Positions 44,989 to 53,132 of a DNA stretch of 64,000 nt are shown in pieces; positions within the stretch are counted from its first letter, which is position 1; the number at the start of each line of letters is the position of its first letter. The translations under genes were made by a program, and so were the position numbers. Source of the DNA: Urbifossiella sp043733485 (lineage in GTDB: Bacteria > Planctomycetota > Planctomycetia > Gemmatales > Gemmataceae); NCBI GenBank assembly GCA_043733485.1, contig JAYTGN010000083.1:1-64000 (forward strand). Direction: 5' to 3'. The notes under the pieces are model-generated. The model was not told the origin of the DNA, ran no database searches, and worked only from the letters and a program-made list of their open reading frames with translations.

Positions 44989-45288
44989 TCACTCCGGAGG
45001 CATCGGCCCGAGGCCGTGCTTTTTTGAGAGTTCTTCAAAGGCCTGGCGAAGTGGAATGCAGACTTCGCCATTCTTCACGGATTCAAGCGATTCCTTCAGA
45101 ATGGCCATTTCCACGGCGCGGTTGTACGGCGCCATCGGGTGATCCGGCGGAAATGTCTCGTCCGTGAAGTCGGGCCAGTCCTCTTCGCACTCCTCGACGA
45201 GCGTCATGAGCATGCGTGCCCCTTCCGGCAAGTCCGTGCCCGCATCGGGAACCACCGCGCCGTTCACCACCGTGCCCGTGATCGTCAT
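44989..45288 (-). CDS. Antitoxin partner (AF2212/DUF104-like N-terminus)
   Basis: I start at ATG 45288, with GGAGG upstream. The 99-residue protein begins TITGTVVNGAVVPDAGTDLP and continues EGARMLMTLVEE, the small beta-strand DNA-binding form seen in AF2212/DUF104-like antitoxins. An acidic middle and helical C-terminus (MEILKES-like region) could wrap the toxin. Antitoxins of this kind repress their own operon. Assignment as antitoxin relies on the motif and on the adjacent RelE-type gene. Confidence 0.78.
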   Translation of the reverse strand: MTITGTVVNGAVVPDAGTDLPEGARMLMTLVEECEEDWPDFTDETFPPDHPMAPYNRAVEMAILKESLESVKNGEVCIPLRQAFEELSKKHGLGPMPPE

Positions 45289-45376
45289 GTTCGCCTCCGC
45301 ATTTCGAGTCGAGGGAATTCTACCACGCCGCGGCCGTGGGGTCACTCCTTCCCCAGCACCAGATTGGAACCAATCT

Positions 45377-45492
45377 CTTCAGTCGCGGAGCGACGACCGA
45401 TGGTAGCCTGGGGTGGAGCGAGGCTCTGCGAGCGGAACCCCAGGAGAGACGCCACCCACCTCATGTTCGGTCGCTGCTCCGCGGCTTCGATC
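45377..45492. repeat. Intergenic repeat flanking the toxin-antitoxin pair, copy 2
   Basis: Direct repeat of 44475-44587 with the same outer and inner arms and a few substitutions. It lies upstream of the antitoxin start. Confidence 0.85.
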
Positions 45493-45506
45493 CGGTTCTC
45501 CCGTTG

Positions 45507-45574
45507 ACCTGGGGTTGCGCTCGCAAAGCCTCGCTCCACCCCAGGCTACCATCGGTCGCCGCATCCGCAGCTAC
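45507..45574. repeat. Inverted partial copy of the same repeat
   Basis: On the minus strand it reads CGACCGATGGTAGCCTGGGG and then GAGCGAGGCTTTGCGAGCG, matching the inner part of the two direct copies. With copy 2 it forms a larger inverted repeat. Confidence 0.8.
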
Positions 45575-45884
45575 AACTCCCGGCGACCTGCCAATCTCAT
45601 TTGACTCGGATCAACCGGAATGTATGCTCCCCGCGCTCACTTCGTACCCACTTTTCCACTTCACAACGAACGAGGTTCGCATGACTCACCGGGCAACTCG
45701 GAGCATGGCCCGTCTGGCCATGCTCGCTTGCGGCGTAGCGGGAAGCCGCACCGGCACTTGCGTCGGATTCCAAACCGCGCACAACCAGCATGGCCCGAAA
45801 AGAGCCATGCGAAACGCTTGTTTTCAAGGTGATTTCGAGCGCATGACCCGAAGAAAAAACACAGCGCGGCACGGTCATGCCCGC
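45575..45884. other. Non-coding stretch with two small hairpins, possible gene remnant
   Basis: No convincing gene is seen. Hairpins lie at 45701-45725 (GAGCATGGCC/GGCCATGCTC) and 45788-45810 (GCATGGC/GCCATGC). A short frame from ATG 45681 with a weak ribosome binding site begins like a signal peptide (ARLAMLACGVAG) but soon loses protein-like composition, so it may be a decayed gene start. Confidence 0.4.
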
Positions 45885-47003
45885 TTATCGACTTTCCGCC
45901 ACGAGGTACTTCTTCACGAAATCCTCGTCCAGCGTCACACCCAGGCCCGGGCGGTCCGGCACTTCGATGAAGCCGTTCACCGACTGAATCTTCTCAATCG
46001 TCAACTCGTGCCGCAACGGCGAATCCTCGACGCAGTCCTCGAACACGAACGCGTCGCGGCAGGTGCTGAGCCAGTGGACGCTCGCCGCGACCGTCAGTGG
46101 GCTCGTGTAGCAGTGGTTGCACAACCGGGCTCCGATCTCCTCCACGCGAGCCCGGATGTACGCGGCATCGGTGAAGCCGCACCGCGACAGGTCGACCTGA
46201 TAAACATCCAGCGCCCGCTTGTCGATGAGTTGGCGGAACGACTCGCGGCCGCACTCCCCTTCCCCGGCGGCAATCGGGATCGGCGAACGATCGCGCAGCC
46301 AGACGTAGCCATCGACGTCGTCTTCGCGCAGCGGTTCCTCGAACCACTCGGGCTTAAACTCGGCGAAGGCATGAGCCCGGCGAAGGGCCGTGCGGGCATC
46401 GTAGACGCAGCCGGCGTCGATGAGCAGCATCGCGTCGCCGAGCCCTTCGCGGGCACCCTTCACGAGGTCGATGTCAACAGCCTCCGATGTTCCCATCGGT
46501 TCCCAGCCGAACTTCACGGCCGTGTAGCCTTCCTTCACCCAGCGCCTGGCGATGTCGCGGGTTTCCTTGCCGTCCTTGCCGAAGAGGATGGAGGCGTAGC
46601 CGCGGATCTTATCGTGGTGTTTGCCGCCGAGCAGTCGGTGGATCGGTTCGCCGAAGGCCTTGCCTTTGAGATCCCAGAGGGCCATGTCCACCGCGGCCAT
46701 CGCGGTGATGCCGACGGCAGTTCGGCCGAAGTACATCGTGCGGCGATACATCTTCTGCCAGAGCCGTTCGTTCTCCAGCGGGTTCTCGCCGATGAGGAGG
46801 AGCCGCAGCCCGCAGGCGATGTTGTGGCTGAACGGGGCGTCGATGATGGCCTTCACCACTTCGGGCGAGGAGTCCGCTTCGCCGATGCCCTCGAGGCCGG
46901 TGTCGGTGCGAATGCGAACCAGAACCGAGTCCTGGCTGCTGGCCGTCTTCGCGGTCACGTTCGGAATGCGGAGGATCTGGCAGACGACTTCGGTGATTTT
47001 CAT
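45885..47003 (-). CDS. Mandelate racemase/muconate lactonizing enzyme family (enolase superfamily)
   Basis: The start ATG at 47003 gives 372 residues, normal for the family; the frame is open far upstream but that region is antisense to the S1 gene. An N-terminal capping domain is followed by a TIM barrel with metal ligands in LLIDAG (Asp), WFEEPL (Glu) and IAAGEGECG (Glu), a Lys in AVKFGWEP, and NHCYTSPL late in the barrel. The family abstracts a proton next to a carboxylate; likely substrates are sugar acids or related compounds but cannot be fixed here. It is divergent from the S1 gene, with 120 bases between. Confidence 0.9.
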   Translation of the reverse strand: MKITEVVCQILRIPNVTAKTASSQDSVLVRIRTDTGLEGIGEADSSPEVVKAIIDAPFSHNIACGLRLLLIGENPLENERLWQKMYRRTMYFGRTAVGITAMAAVDMALWDLKGKAFGEPIHRLLGGKHHDKIRGYASILFGKDGKETRDIARRWVKEGYTAVKFGWEPMGTSEAVDIDLVKGAREGLGDAMLLIDAGCVYDARTALRRAHAFAEFKPEWFEEPLREDDVDGYVWLRDRSPIPIAAGEGECGRESFRQLIDKRALDVYQVDLSRCGFTDAAYIRARVEEIGARLCNHCYTSPLTVAASVHWLSTCRDAFVFEDCVEDSPLRHELTIEKIQSVNGFIEVPDRPGLGVTLDEDFVKKYLVAESR

Positions 47004-47123
47004 GGTGGGCTCTTCGAGGACGGGAGAAGTGGGGGAAATTCTACGAGGGCGGCCGCACTTCGCACCTGCCGGTTGTCGCGCTTTGCCGTGAGTGATAAGT
47101 TTACCGGACGGAGGTTTTGCATA

Positions 47124-48635
47124 ATGTCTGAGCCCTTGAACGCCGATCAGCCCGCCCCAGATGCCAACCCGAAACCCGTCGCTGACGCGTCCGGCTCCTC
47201 GGCACCCGTTCTGTCGCCGATGGTCAAACCGCCACCGTCGCCGTTGGATCGCGCGCCGGCACCCGGTGCCCGACGACCCGGCGGAGCCGATCGGCCCTTC
47301 CCCCAAAACAAGTTCCCCAAGGGCGACCGACCGTCGAACCCCGGCGGCAAACCCCAATCGCTGGACAAGACGGACTTCGTCGGTGCGAAGCCGAACAACC
47401 GCGAACTCGACAAGCTCATCGAAGACGAAATGAACCAGGCCATGGCCGGGTTCGACGTGACGAAGACGACCGATGCCGAGCCGAAGCCCGCGACACCGAG
47501 CAAGCCCGGCCGCAAGAAGGGCATCATCGTCGGCATCCACGGTAAGGACGTGTTCGTCGAGGTACCCGGCGGTCGTTCCCAAGGCGTGCTGCCCATCATG
47601 CAGTTCGAATCGGCACCGCCCAAAATCGGCGACACCGTCGAGTTCGAAATCGAACGCTACGACTCCGCCAACGGGCTGCTCGTGCTCACCCGCGAAGGCT
47701 CGATGCAGATCATTCACGACTGGTCCGCCGTCGCCTACGGCCAGTTCGTCGAGGTCAAAGTCACGGGGATGAACAAGGCCAAGACCGGCCTCACCATCGA
47801 GTTCAACGGCATCCGCGGCTTCCTCCCCGCCAGCCAACTCGACCTCTACCGCGTCGAGAACATCGAACAGTTTGTGAACCAGAAGATCAAGGTGATGGTC
47901 GCGGAGGTGAACCCCGAGGAGAAGAATTTGATCGTGAGCCGGCGTGCCGTGATGGAACGCGAGCGGGCGATCAAGGCCGAGGAGTTCTGGAAGACCGCGG
48001 CCGAGGGGCAGGTGAAGACGGGCATCGTGCGCTCCGTAAAGCCGTTCGGCGTCTTCGTCGATCTCGGCGGCGCGGACGGCCTGCTTCCCGTTTCCGAAAT
48101 CTCGTGGCAGCGCGTCGACGATCCCAACTCGCTCTTCAAGATCGGCGACTCGGTCGAGGTGAAGATCAACCGCATCGACACCGAGACCCGCAAGATCAGC
48201 TTGAGTTTGAAGGCGATGATCCGCAGCCCTTGGGACGATTTCGCGGAGCACACCAAGACCGGCGCGCGAGTCGAGGGCAAGGTCACCCGGATCGCGGACT
48301 TCGGTGCCTTCGTGGAACTCGAGCCCGGCATCGAGGGGCTGATTCACGTTTCGGAACTCTCGACGCAGCGCGTGCGGCGGGTTCGCGACGTGGTCTCCGA
48401 AGGGCAGATGGTGAGCGTGGAAATCCTGAGCGTGGACCCCGAGGCTCGGCGGATCGGGCTGAGTTTGAAGACGATCGCACGGGCCCAGGAAGAAGCCGAG
48501 GAAGAGGCGGAGGAAGCGGAACGCCGCGGCGACATCACCGCGGCGGATGAACTGCTTGCGAGCCGCCCGGTAAACCCGAACCTCCGCGGAGGCATCGGTG
48601 GAGCCGAGGCCTTCGACTTCAGTAAACCGCAGTGA
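47124..48635 (+). CDS. rpsA: Ribosomal protein S1 homologue with four S1 domains
   Basis: The start is ATG 47124 after GGAGG. Of 503 residues, about 125 at the N-terminus are Pro/Lys/Gly-rich and disordered. Four S1 RNA-binding domains follow: KKGIIVGIHGKDVFVEVPGG, GQFVEVKVTGMNKAKTGLTI, VKTGIVRSVKPFGVFVDLGG, and GARVEGKVTRIADFGAFVEL. The C-terminus is Glu-rich. S1 binds mRNA on the small ribosomal subunit and promotes initiation. Four rather than six domains and a long disordered head differ from the E. coli form but are within bacterial variety; a stand-alone S1-type regulator is the alternative. Confidence 0.88.
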   Translation: MSEPLNADQPAPDANPKPVADASGSSAPVLSPMVKPPPSPLDRAPAPGARRPGGADRPFPQNKFPKGDRPSNPGGKPQSLDKTDFVGAKPNNRELDKLIEDEMNQAMAGFDVTKTTDAEPKPATPSKPGRKKGIIVGIHGKDVFVEVPGGRSQGVLPIMQFESAPPKIGDTVEFEIERYDSANGLLVLTREGSMQIIHDWSAVAYGQFVEVKVTGMNKAKTGLTIEFNGIRGFLPASQLDLYRVENIEQFVNQKIKVMVAEVNPEEKNLIVSRRAVMERERAIKAEEFWKTAAEGQVKTGIVRSVKPFGVFVDLGGADGLLPVSEISWQRVDDPNSLFKIGDSVEVKINRIDTETRKISLSLKAMIRSPWDDFAEHTKTGARVEGKVTRIADFGAFVELEPGIEGLIHVSELSTQRVRRVRDVVSEGQMVSVEILSVDPEARRIGLSLKTIARAQEEAEEEAEEAERRGDITAADELLASRPVNPNLRGGIGGAEAFDFSKPQ

Positions 48636-48650
48636 ATGGAAGATGGGTTC

Positions 48651-48764
48651 TGGGTGGAACCGGCTTCCAGCCGGTTCTGGGTGGTTCAGGCTTTTAGACG
48701 GAACACTCAGGTCTCATTTGGAGACTACATAGATGCTGCACCGGCTGGAAGCCGGTTCCACCCA
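48651..48764. repeat. Palindromic element, TGGGTG/TCC-triloop family, copy 2
   Basis: Perfect 25-base arms at 48651-48675 and 48740-48764. Each arm is itself a hairpin: TGGGTGGA then ACCGGCT-TCC-AGCCGGT on the left, its complement with a GGA triloop on the right. Layout equals that of 30054-30160 with a different stem. It separates the S1 and thioredoxin-like genes. Confidence 0.88.
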
Positions 48765-48782
48765 GATCTGATGAGACTAAGT

Positions 48783-49343
48783 ATGAACTTGTTCGCGAAG
48801 TTCGCCGACGCCTTGCCGCTCCCCGCGTTCCTCAGTCGGTACGGATCGGCCACGGATCAATCGCGGTGGACGAACGCAGTCGCGGCCACGCAACTCACCG
48901 ATTCTCAGAAGCAACTTCTCGCCCCGTTCAGACGCGAAACGAACGTGCTGGTACTCGCCGGTGCCTGGTGCGGCGACTGCGTGTCCCAGTGCCCCGTCTT
49001 CGAGCGGATCGCCGAGGCGGCACCGTGTATCAAGGTGCGTTACCTCGACCGCGATGAACACGCGGACGCTCAGAAGCAACTTCAGGTGAACGGCGGCGAC
49101 CGCGTCCCGGTCGCGGTCTTCTTTTCCGAGGACGGCTTCGAAGTGAGTCGCTACGGTGAGCGAACTCTCGCAAAGTACCGTTCGCTTGCGGCTCAACTCA
49201 GCGGCGAAACCTGCGCCACCGGCCTCGTGAAAGGCTCCGACCCGCTTCAGGTTCAAATCGTGCAAGATTGGCTGAACGAGTTCGAGCGCGTGCAGTGGAT
49301 ACTGCGGCTCTCCCCGCGACTGCGGCGGAAGCACGGGGACTGA
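48783..49343 (+). CDS. Thioredoxin-like protein
   Basis: The active site is VLAGAWCGDCVSQCP (CGDC near residues 64-67), followed by VRYLDRDEHADAQKQL and the cis-proline region DRVPVAVFF, consistent with a thioredoxin fold. The N-terminal 45 residues are helical and the C-terminus has an extra 60 residues. No signal peptide, so a cytoplasmic disulfide reductase is likely. I start at ATG 48783, after the palindrome; ATG 48771 is also possible. The gene at 49365 follows 21 bases downstream. Confidence 0.86.
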   Translation: MNLFAKFADALPLPAFLSRYGSATDQSRWTNAVAATQLTDSQKQLLAPFRRETNVLVLAGAWCGDCVSQCPVFERIAEAAPCIKVRYLDRDEHADAQKQLQVNGGDRVPVAVFFSEDGFEVSRYGERTLAKYRSLAAQLSGETCATGLVKGSDPLQVQIVQDWLNEFERVQWILRLSPRLRRKHGD

Positions 49344-49364
49344 GTCACTCGTCGGAGGAACGTC

Positions 49365-49691
49365 GTGGTGAAGAAGTTGACCCCGACCCAAGTGGCTGCG
49401 TTGCTGGCCAACTTTTTTCTCCGCAACGGGTACGTCCGGCGCATCGATGCGGTTCGTCGAACGGAGGAAGGGCAACAGTATAAGAAAGGTGCGGAAATCC
49501 GGCTCGTGGCCGAAACGGAAGACGAGTTGAAGCTCATCCGCCAATTGCTGATCCGGGCAGGGTTCAAGTTGGCGGAGCCGTTCGTCAAGGCGAATCAGTG
49601 GCGGCAGCCAATTTACGGCATCGCTGAAGTGGCTCGATTCTTGAGTCTGATCGAGTGGATCGAAAAGAAGCGCGACCCCACGGTCGAATGA
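49365..49691 (+). CDS. Hypothetical protein, 108 residues
   Basis: A GTG start lies seven bases after GGAGGAA. The product is basic at the N-terminus (VKKLTPTQVAALLANFFLRNGYVRRID) with an alternating helix/strand pattern, ending in FLSLIEWIEKKRDPTVE. I do not recognise the family. It has no membrane segment or signal peptide. It is probably co-transcribed with the thioredoxin-like gene. Confidence 0.68.
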   Translation: MVKKLTPTQVAALLANFFLRNGYVRRIDAVRRTEEGQQYKKGAEIRLVAETEDELKLIRQLLIRAGFKLAEPFVKANQWRQPIYGIAEVARFLSLIEWIEKKRDPTVE

Positions 49692-49786
49692 ACATCGCAC
49701 CGCATTTCGACTCGCCGCTTGTGAAAGAAGCGACTTGCTGGCTATAATGCCGTACACCCTAAAAAGACGATCTTCGCGGAGGCCAC

Positions 49787-51595
49787 GTGGACGCCGGTCG
49801 CCCCCGTTTGCTTTTGATCGGCCCGACGCCGGGCCAGATGAACGAAACTGTATCGGCCGCCGATCTCGTTTCCGTATCCACCGATCCGACTGAAGTTGCG
49901 CGGTTGCTCCGCGAGGGCGACTTCAACGCCGTACTCGCATGTCCCGAAGTCATGTCCGAGTTGCTCGATCGCTTTCGCCGCGACGAACTCATCGTCGGCA
50001 ACATCGACAAAGGCCTTGCGGTTCTCGATCCCGCCGGCACGATCACCTGGGCGAACGCGGCCTTCTCGAAAAGCACCGGCTCCGCAGAAGACCCCGTGGG
50101 CAAACCGTTCCTCTCGGTACTCGGCGGCCGTCCGATCACATCGGTCGAACGGATCGAAGGAAAGCCGAACCACCTCACTTCCACGCAACCGGCCGATCCG
50201 CTAGAACCCGCCCGCCAAGGTCGCCCCACTTCTCTTCGCCTCCACTGCCCCGCCAACACCGATCAGCCGTTTCTCGAAGTCGACGTCCGGCCCGTCTGCG
50301 GCCCCGACGGCTTGGCCACTCGGCTCATCGCTCTGGTTCGCGACATTAGCCCCGAAGTCGTTCAGCAGCAAAAGTTGGATGCACTCCACACGGCCGGCCG
50401 CGAACTGGCCGGGCTCGATCCCGATCTCCTCTCGGAAATGAACCCCTCGAGCCGAGCCGAACTCCTCAAGCAAAACCTCCGCCGCAGCATCCACGATCTG
50501 CTGCACTACGACACGATCGAAGTGCGGGTGTTGAATCGCCGCACCGGCGAGATGATGCCGCTGTTGGCGGACGGCATGACCATCGACGCGGCCAAACGCG
50601 TACTCTACGCGCGACCCACGGGCAACGGCGTCACCGGGTACGTCGCGTTCACGGGGGAAAGTTACCTCTGTGCCGATGCAAGCGAAGACCCGCACTATAT
50701 CGAGGGCGCGGCGGGTGCCCGCAGTTCCATGACCGTGCCGCTCAAGGTTCAAGACGAAGTGATCGGAACGTTGAACGTCGAAAGCCCGCGGCCCAACGGC
50801 TTCGGCCCCGACGATCTACAGTTCACGGAACTCTTCAGTAAGGAAGTCGCAGCCGCACTCCGCACGCTGGACTTGCTCAGCGCTCAGCAGGAATGCACGG
50901 TGTCGCAGTCGATCGAAGCCGTGAATCGGGAAATCGCATTGCCCATCGACGAGGTCCTGGCCAGCGCGAGCGTGCTGATTGGGAAAGTCTCCGCCGATCC
51001 GGAGACGGCGGCTCACTTGCGGATCATCCTGAACAGTGCGCGAGCAGTGAAAGATTGCGTCTCGCGCGTGGGCCGCGCGATGGCACCTCCGCTGGCCCCT
51101 GCATCGGATGGGCGAGCGCCGAGTTCGCCGCGGTCGAGCGGCATCCATCCTGTCGTCGTGAGAAACGAGAACGCGAACGATTCTGCCATCGCCCTGCCCG
51201 AAGGTGATAATCCGCTCGACGGCCGTCGCGTACTCGTGGTGGATACCGACGAACGCGTTCGACGCCAAGCGCATATCTTGCTCAAGCGATTGGGAGCTAC
51301 GACCGAGACAGCCTCCACCGCGATGGCCGGACTCGCGATGGCAACCGACAACCGGTACGACGCGATCTTCCTCGATGTCAAGCCGCCGGACATGGGCGGC
51401 TACGAGTGCTTTCGCCGCTTCAAGGCCGCGACGCCGCTGTCCACGCTCGCCCTCTCGACGGGCTTCGGCTACGACCTCGCCCATTCCATCGTGAAGGCCC
51501 GCCAAGACGGCCTCCGCTACGTGCTGTTCAAGCCTTTTCGCGAAGAGCAAGTCGTCAATGCGGTGCTCGATGCCGCAGCACCTCGTCCAGCCTGA
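49787..51595 (+). CDS. PAS-GAF-receiver signalling protein
   Basis: A GTG start gives 602 residues. An N-terminal receiver-like fragment (RLLLIGPTPGQ) is followed by a PAS domain (about 70-190, VGNIDKGLAVLDPAGTITWA), a GAF domain (about 215-370, with LCADASEDPHY and RSSMTVPL), a helical stretch (about 370-435) that sits where a histidine kinase dimerisation helix would be but lacks a clear H-box and ATPase domain, and a C-terminal receiver domain (about 478-598) with VVDTDE, the phospho-acceptor Asp in FLDVKPPDMGG, and Lys in LFKPF. It probably senses a small ligand or redox state and is phosphorylated by another kinase. No effector domain is seen. Confidence 0.86.
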   Translation: MDAGRPRLLLIGPTPGQMNETVSAADLVSVSTDPTEVARLLREGDFNAVLACPEVMSELLDRFRRDELIVGNIDKGLAVLDPAGTITWANAAFSKSTGSAEDPVGKPFLSVLGGRPITSVERIEGKPNHLTSTQPADPLEPARQGRPTSLRLHCPANTDQPFLEVDVRPVCGPDGLATRLIALVRDISPEVVQQQKLDALHTAGRELAGLDPDLLSEMNPSSRAELLKQNLRRSIHDLLHYDTIEVRVLNRRTGEMMPLLADGMTIDAAKRVLYARPTGNGVTGYVAFTGESYLCADASEDPHYIEGAAGARSSMTVPLKVQDEVIGTLNVESPRPNGFGPDDLQFTELFSKEVAAALRTLDLLSAQQECTVSQSIEAVNREIALPIDEVLASASVLIGKVSADPETAAHLRIILNSARAVKDCVSRVGRAMAPPLAPASDGRAPSSPRSSGIHPVVVRNENANDSAIALPEGDNPLDGRRVLVVDTDERVRRQAHILLKRLGATTETASTAMAGLAMATDNRYDAIFLDVKPPDMGGYECFRRFKAATPLSTLALSTGFGYDLAHSIVKARQDGLRYVLFKPFREEQVVNAVLDAAAPRPA

Positions 51596-51604
51596 GACCT
51601 CTCA

Positions 51605-51859
51605 TTACGACATCGGTTCGACGGGGCCTAACGGCGAATCATGCGGCGGGGCCGGCGTCGTCGAAGGTTCCGGATGCACTGGGTCCGGCGTCATCGGTTT
51701 CTGAGGCCTCGGTGGCTGAGGCTCGTTCGGGGCCGCAGGCGGCACGATGTCCGGCACGTCCAAATTGGGTATCGTCGGGCCGACCGGATCGTAAATGTCT
51801 GGTCCGGGCGGCGGGGGAGTTGGCAACATCGGTTTGCTCCTGGTGACATCGATATCCAC
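51605..51859 (-). CDS. Small proline-rich protein (uncertain)
   Basis: A GTG-started frame of 84 residues is almost one quarter proline (TPPPPGPDIYDPVGP, EPQPPRPQKP). Such tails occur as secreted or linker proteins, but other frames also stay open here and no clear ribosome binding site or homologue is evident. It may be spurious. Confidence 0.35.
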   Translation of the reverse strand: MDIDVTRSKPMLPTPPPPGPDIYDPVGPTIPNLDVPDIVPPAAPNEPQPPRPQKPMTPDPVHPEPSTTPAPPHDSPLGPVEPMS

Positions 51860-51979
51860 CGCCCATGAAGCAATCCGGATGCCGGGAACAGCCTCGATTA
51901 AAATTGGGCGCGCCGATTGCTTCGACGGCCCGCATCGTGCGACTCACACCCTGATCCTCCTCACCATTCGCTACCCACC

Positions 51980-53086
51980 ATGAAAGTCTTTCGCTGCGAC
52001 CACTGCATGAATCTGGTCTTCTTCGAGAATTTCCAGTGCGTTCACTGCGGTCACCAACTCGCTTACCTCCCGGACCTCAATGTCATTGGCTCGTTGGATC
52101 CTGCCGGTACGGGGCTCTGGACTTCACCGATTCCGCGAGCCGAAACGCGCGAGTACCGCCTCTGCGAGAACTTCACCGCGCACAACACGTGCAACTGGGC
52201 CGTCCCCGCTGCGGAAGACGCCTCGCACTGCCTTTCGTGTCGGCTGACGAGCCTCATTCCCGATCTCGCGATACCGGGCCATCGGGAAGCGTGGTACAAA
52301 CTCGAGGTCGCGAAGCGGCGGATGGTCTACACGCTGGCCGCACTCGGGCTCCCGCTGGTAAATAAAACCGATGACCCCGTTCGCGGCTTGTCGTTCGAGT
52401 TCAAAGCCGACCCAACTGCCGAGGAGAAGGCGGCGGGCATCGAACCCGTGATGACCGGACACGCCGATGGTGTGATCACGATCAACATCGCCGAGGCGGA
52501 TGAAGTGGAACGGGAGAAGCGGCGCATTCAGATGCACGAACCTTACCGCACGCTGCTCGGCCACTTTCGCCACGAGGTCGGCCACTACTACTGGGACCTG
52601 CTGATTCGCGACGACGAACCGCGCCTGTCGGCCTTCCGCGAACGCTTCGGCGACGAGCGCGCGGACTACTCGGAATCCTTGAGCAAACACTACCGCGATG
52701 GCCCCGCCGCCGACTGGCAGGATCGCTTCGTGACGACGTATGCGACGGCGCATCCCTGGGAAGACTGGGCCGAGACGTGGGCCCACTACCTCCACATCTC
52801 CGACACTCTCGAGATGGCGGTCGATTCCGGCTTGACCTTGAAGCCGCGCGAAATGGATCGACCTCAATTGAAGGCTTCCGCGCTTCCCACGAAAGTCAAA
52901 GGCCGCCCGTTCGAGCAACTGGTCGAGAAATGGTTGCCGCTCACGTACGTGCTGAACAATTTAAACCGAGGGCTCGGCTTACCGGATGCCTATCCCTTCG
53001 TCTTGTCCGTCCCCGCCATTCAGAAATTGAAATTCATCCACGAGACCATCGCGGCCGGCGAGACTCTCTCCCCCACGATCCGTTAG
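51980..53086 (+). CDS. Zinc-ribbon putative metallopeptidase (Peptidase_Mx type)
   Basis: ATG 51980 begins with a zinc ribbon (CDHCMNLVFFENFQCVHCG) and a second pair (CENFTAHNTCNW ... CLSC). The catalytic motif HEVGHYYW (HExxH) lies near residues 199-206, followed by ETWAHYLHISDTLE, which holds a possible third ligand. The 368-residue architecture matches the DUF2248/Peptidase_Mx family of putative zinc-dependent peptidases. There is no signal peptide. Substrate unknown. It is convergent with the giant surface gene, with a hairpin in the gap. Confidence 0.87.
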   Translation: MKVFRCDHCMNLVFFENFQCVHCGHQLAYLPDLNVIGSLDPAGTGLWTSPIPRAETREYRLCENFTAHNTCNWAVPAAEDASHCLSCRLTSLIPDLAIPGHREAWYKLEVAKRRMVYTLAALGLPLVNKTDDPVRGLSFEFKADPTAEEKAAGIEPVMTGHADGVITINIAEADEVEREKRRIQMHEPYRTLLGHFRHEVGHYYWDLLIRDDEPRLSAFRERFGDERADYSESLSKHYRDGPAADWQDRFVTTYATAHPWEDWAETWAHYLHISDTLEMAVDSGLTLKPREMDRPQLKASALPTKVKGRPFEQLVEKWLPLTYVLNNLNRGLGLPDAYPFVLSVPAIQKLKFIHETIAAGETLSPTIR

Positions 53087-53107
53087 CGAGGGGATCGAGC
53101 CCCTCGC
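53086..53107. terminator. Hairpin between convergent genes
   Basis: GCGAGGGG pairs with CCCCTCGC over 8 bases around ATCGAG, directly after the metallopeptidase stop. No T-run is present. It may terminate either gene weakly. Confidence 0.5.
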
Positions 53108-53132
53108 CAGGAGTGGCGCGGACGAGTACCTC

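Noticed and set aside
44475..45574. Possible CRISPR array
   Set aside because: Only two direct copies about 900 bases apart enclosing genes; no regular spacers and no cas genes.
45336..47123. Upstream in-frame extension of the S1 gene (about 600 extra codons)
   Set aside because: It crosses repeats and the antisense of the racemase-family gene; the ATG at 47124 has a proper GGAGG and begins S1-like sequence.
47004..48347. Upstream extension of the racemase-family gene on the minus strand
   Set aside because: Antisense to the S1 domains; the ATG at 47003 begins the conserved protein.
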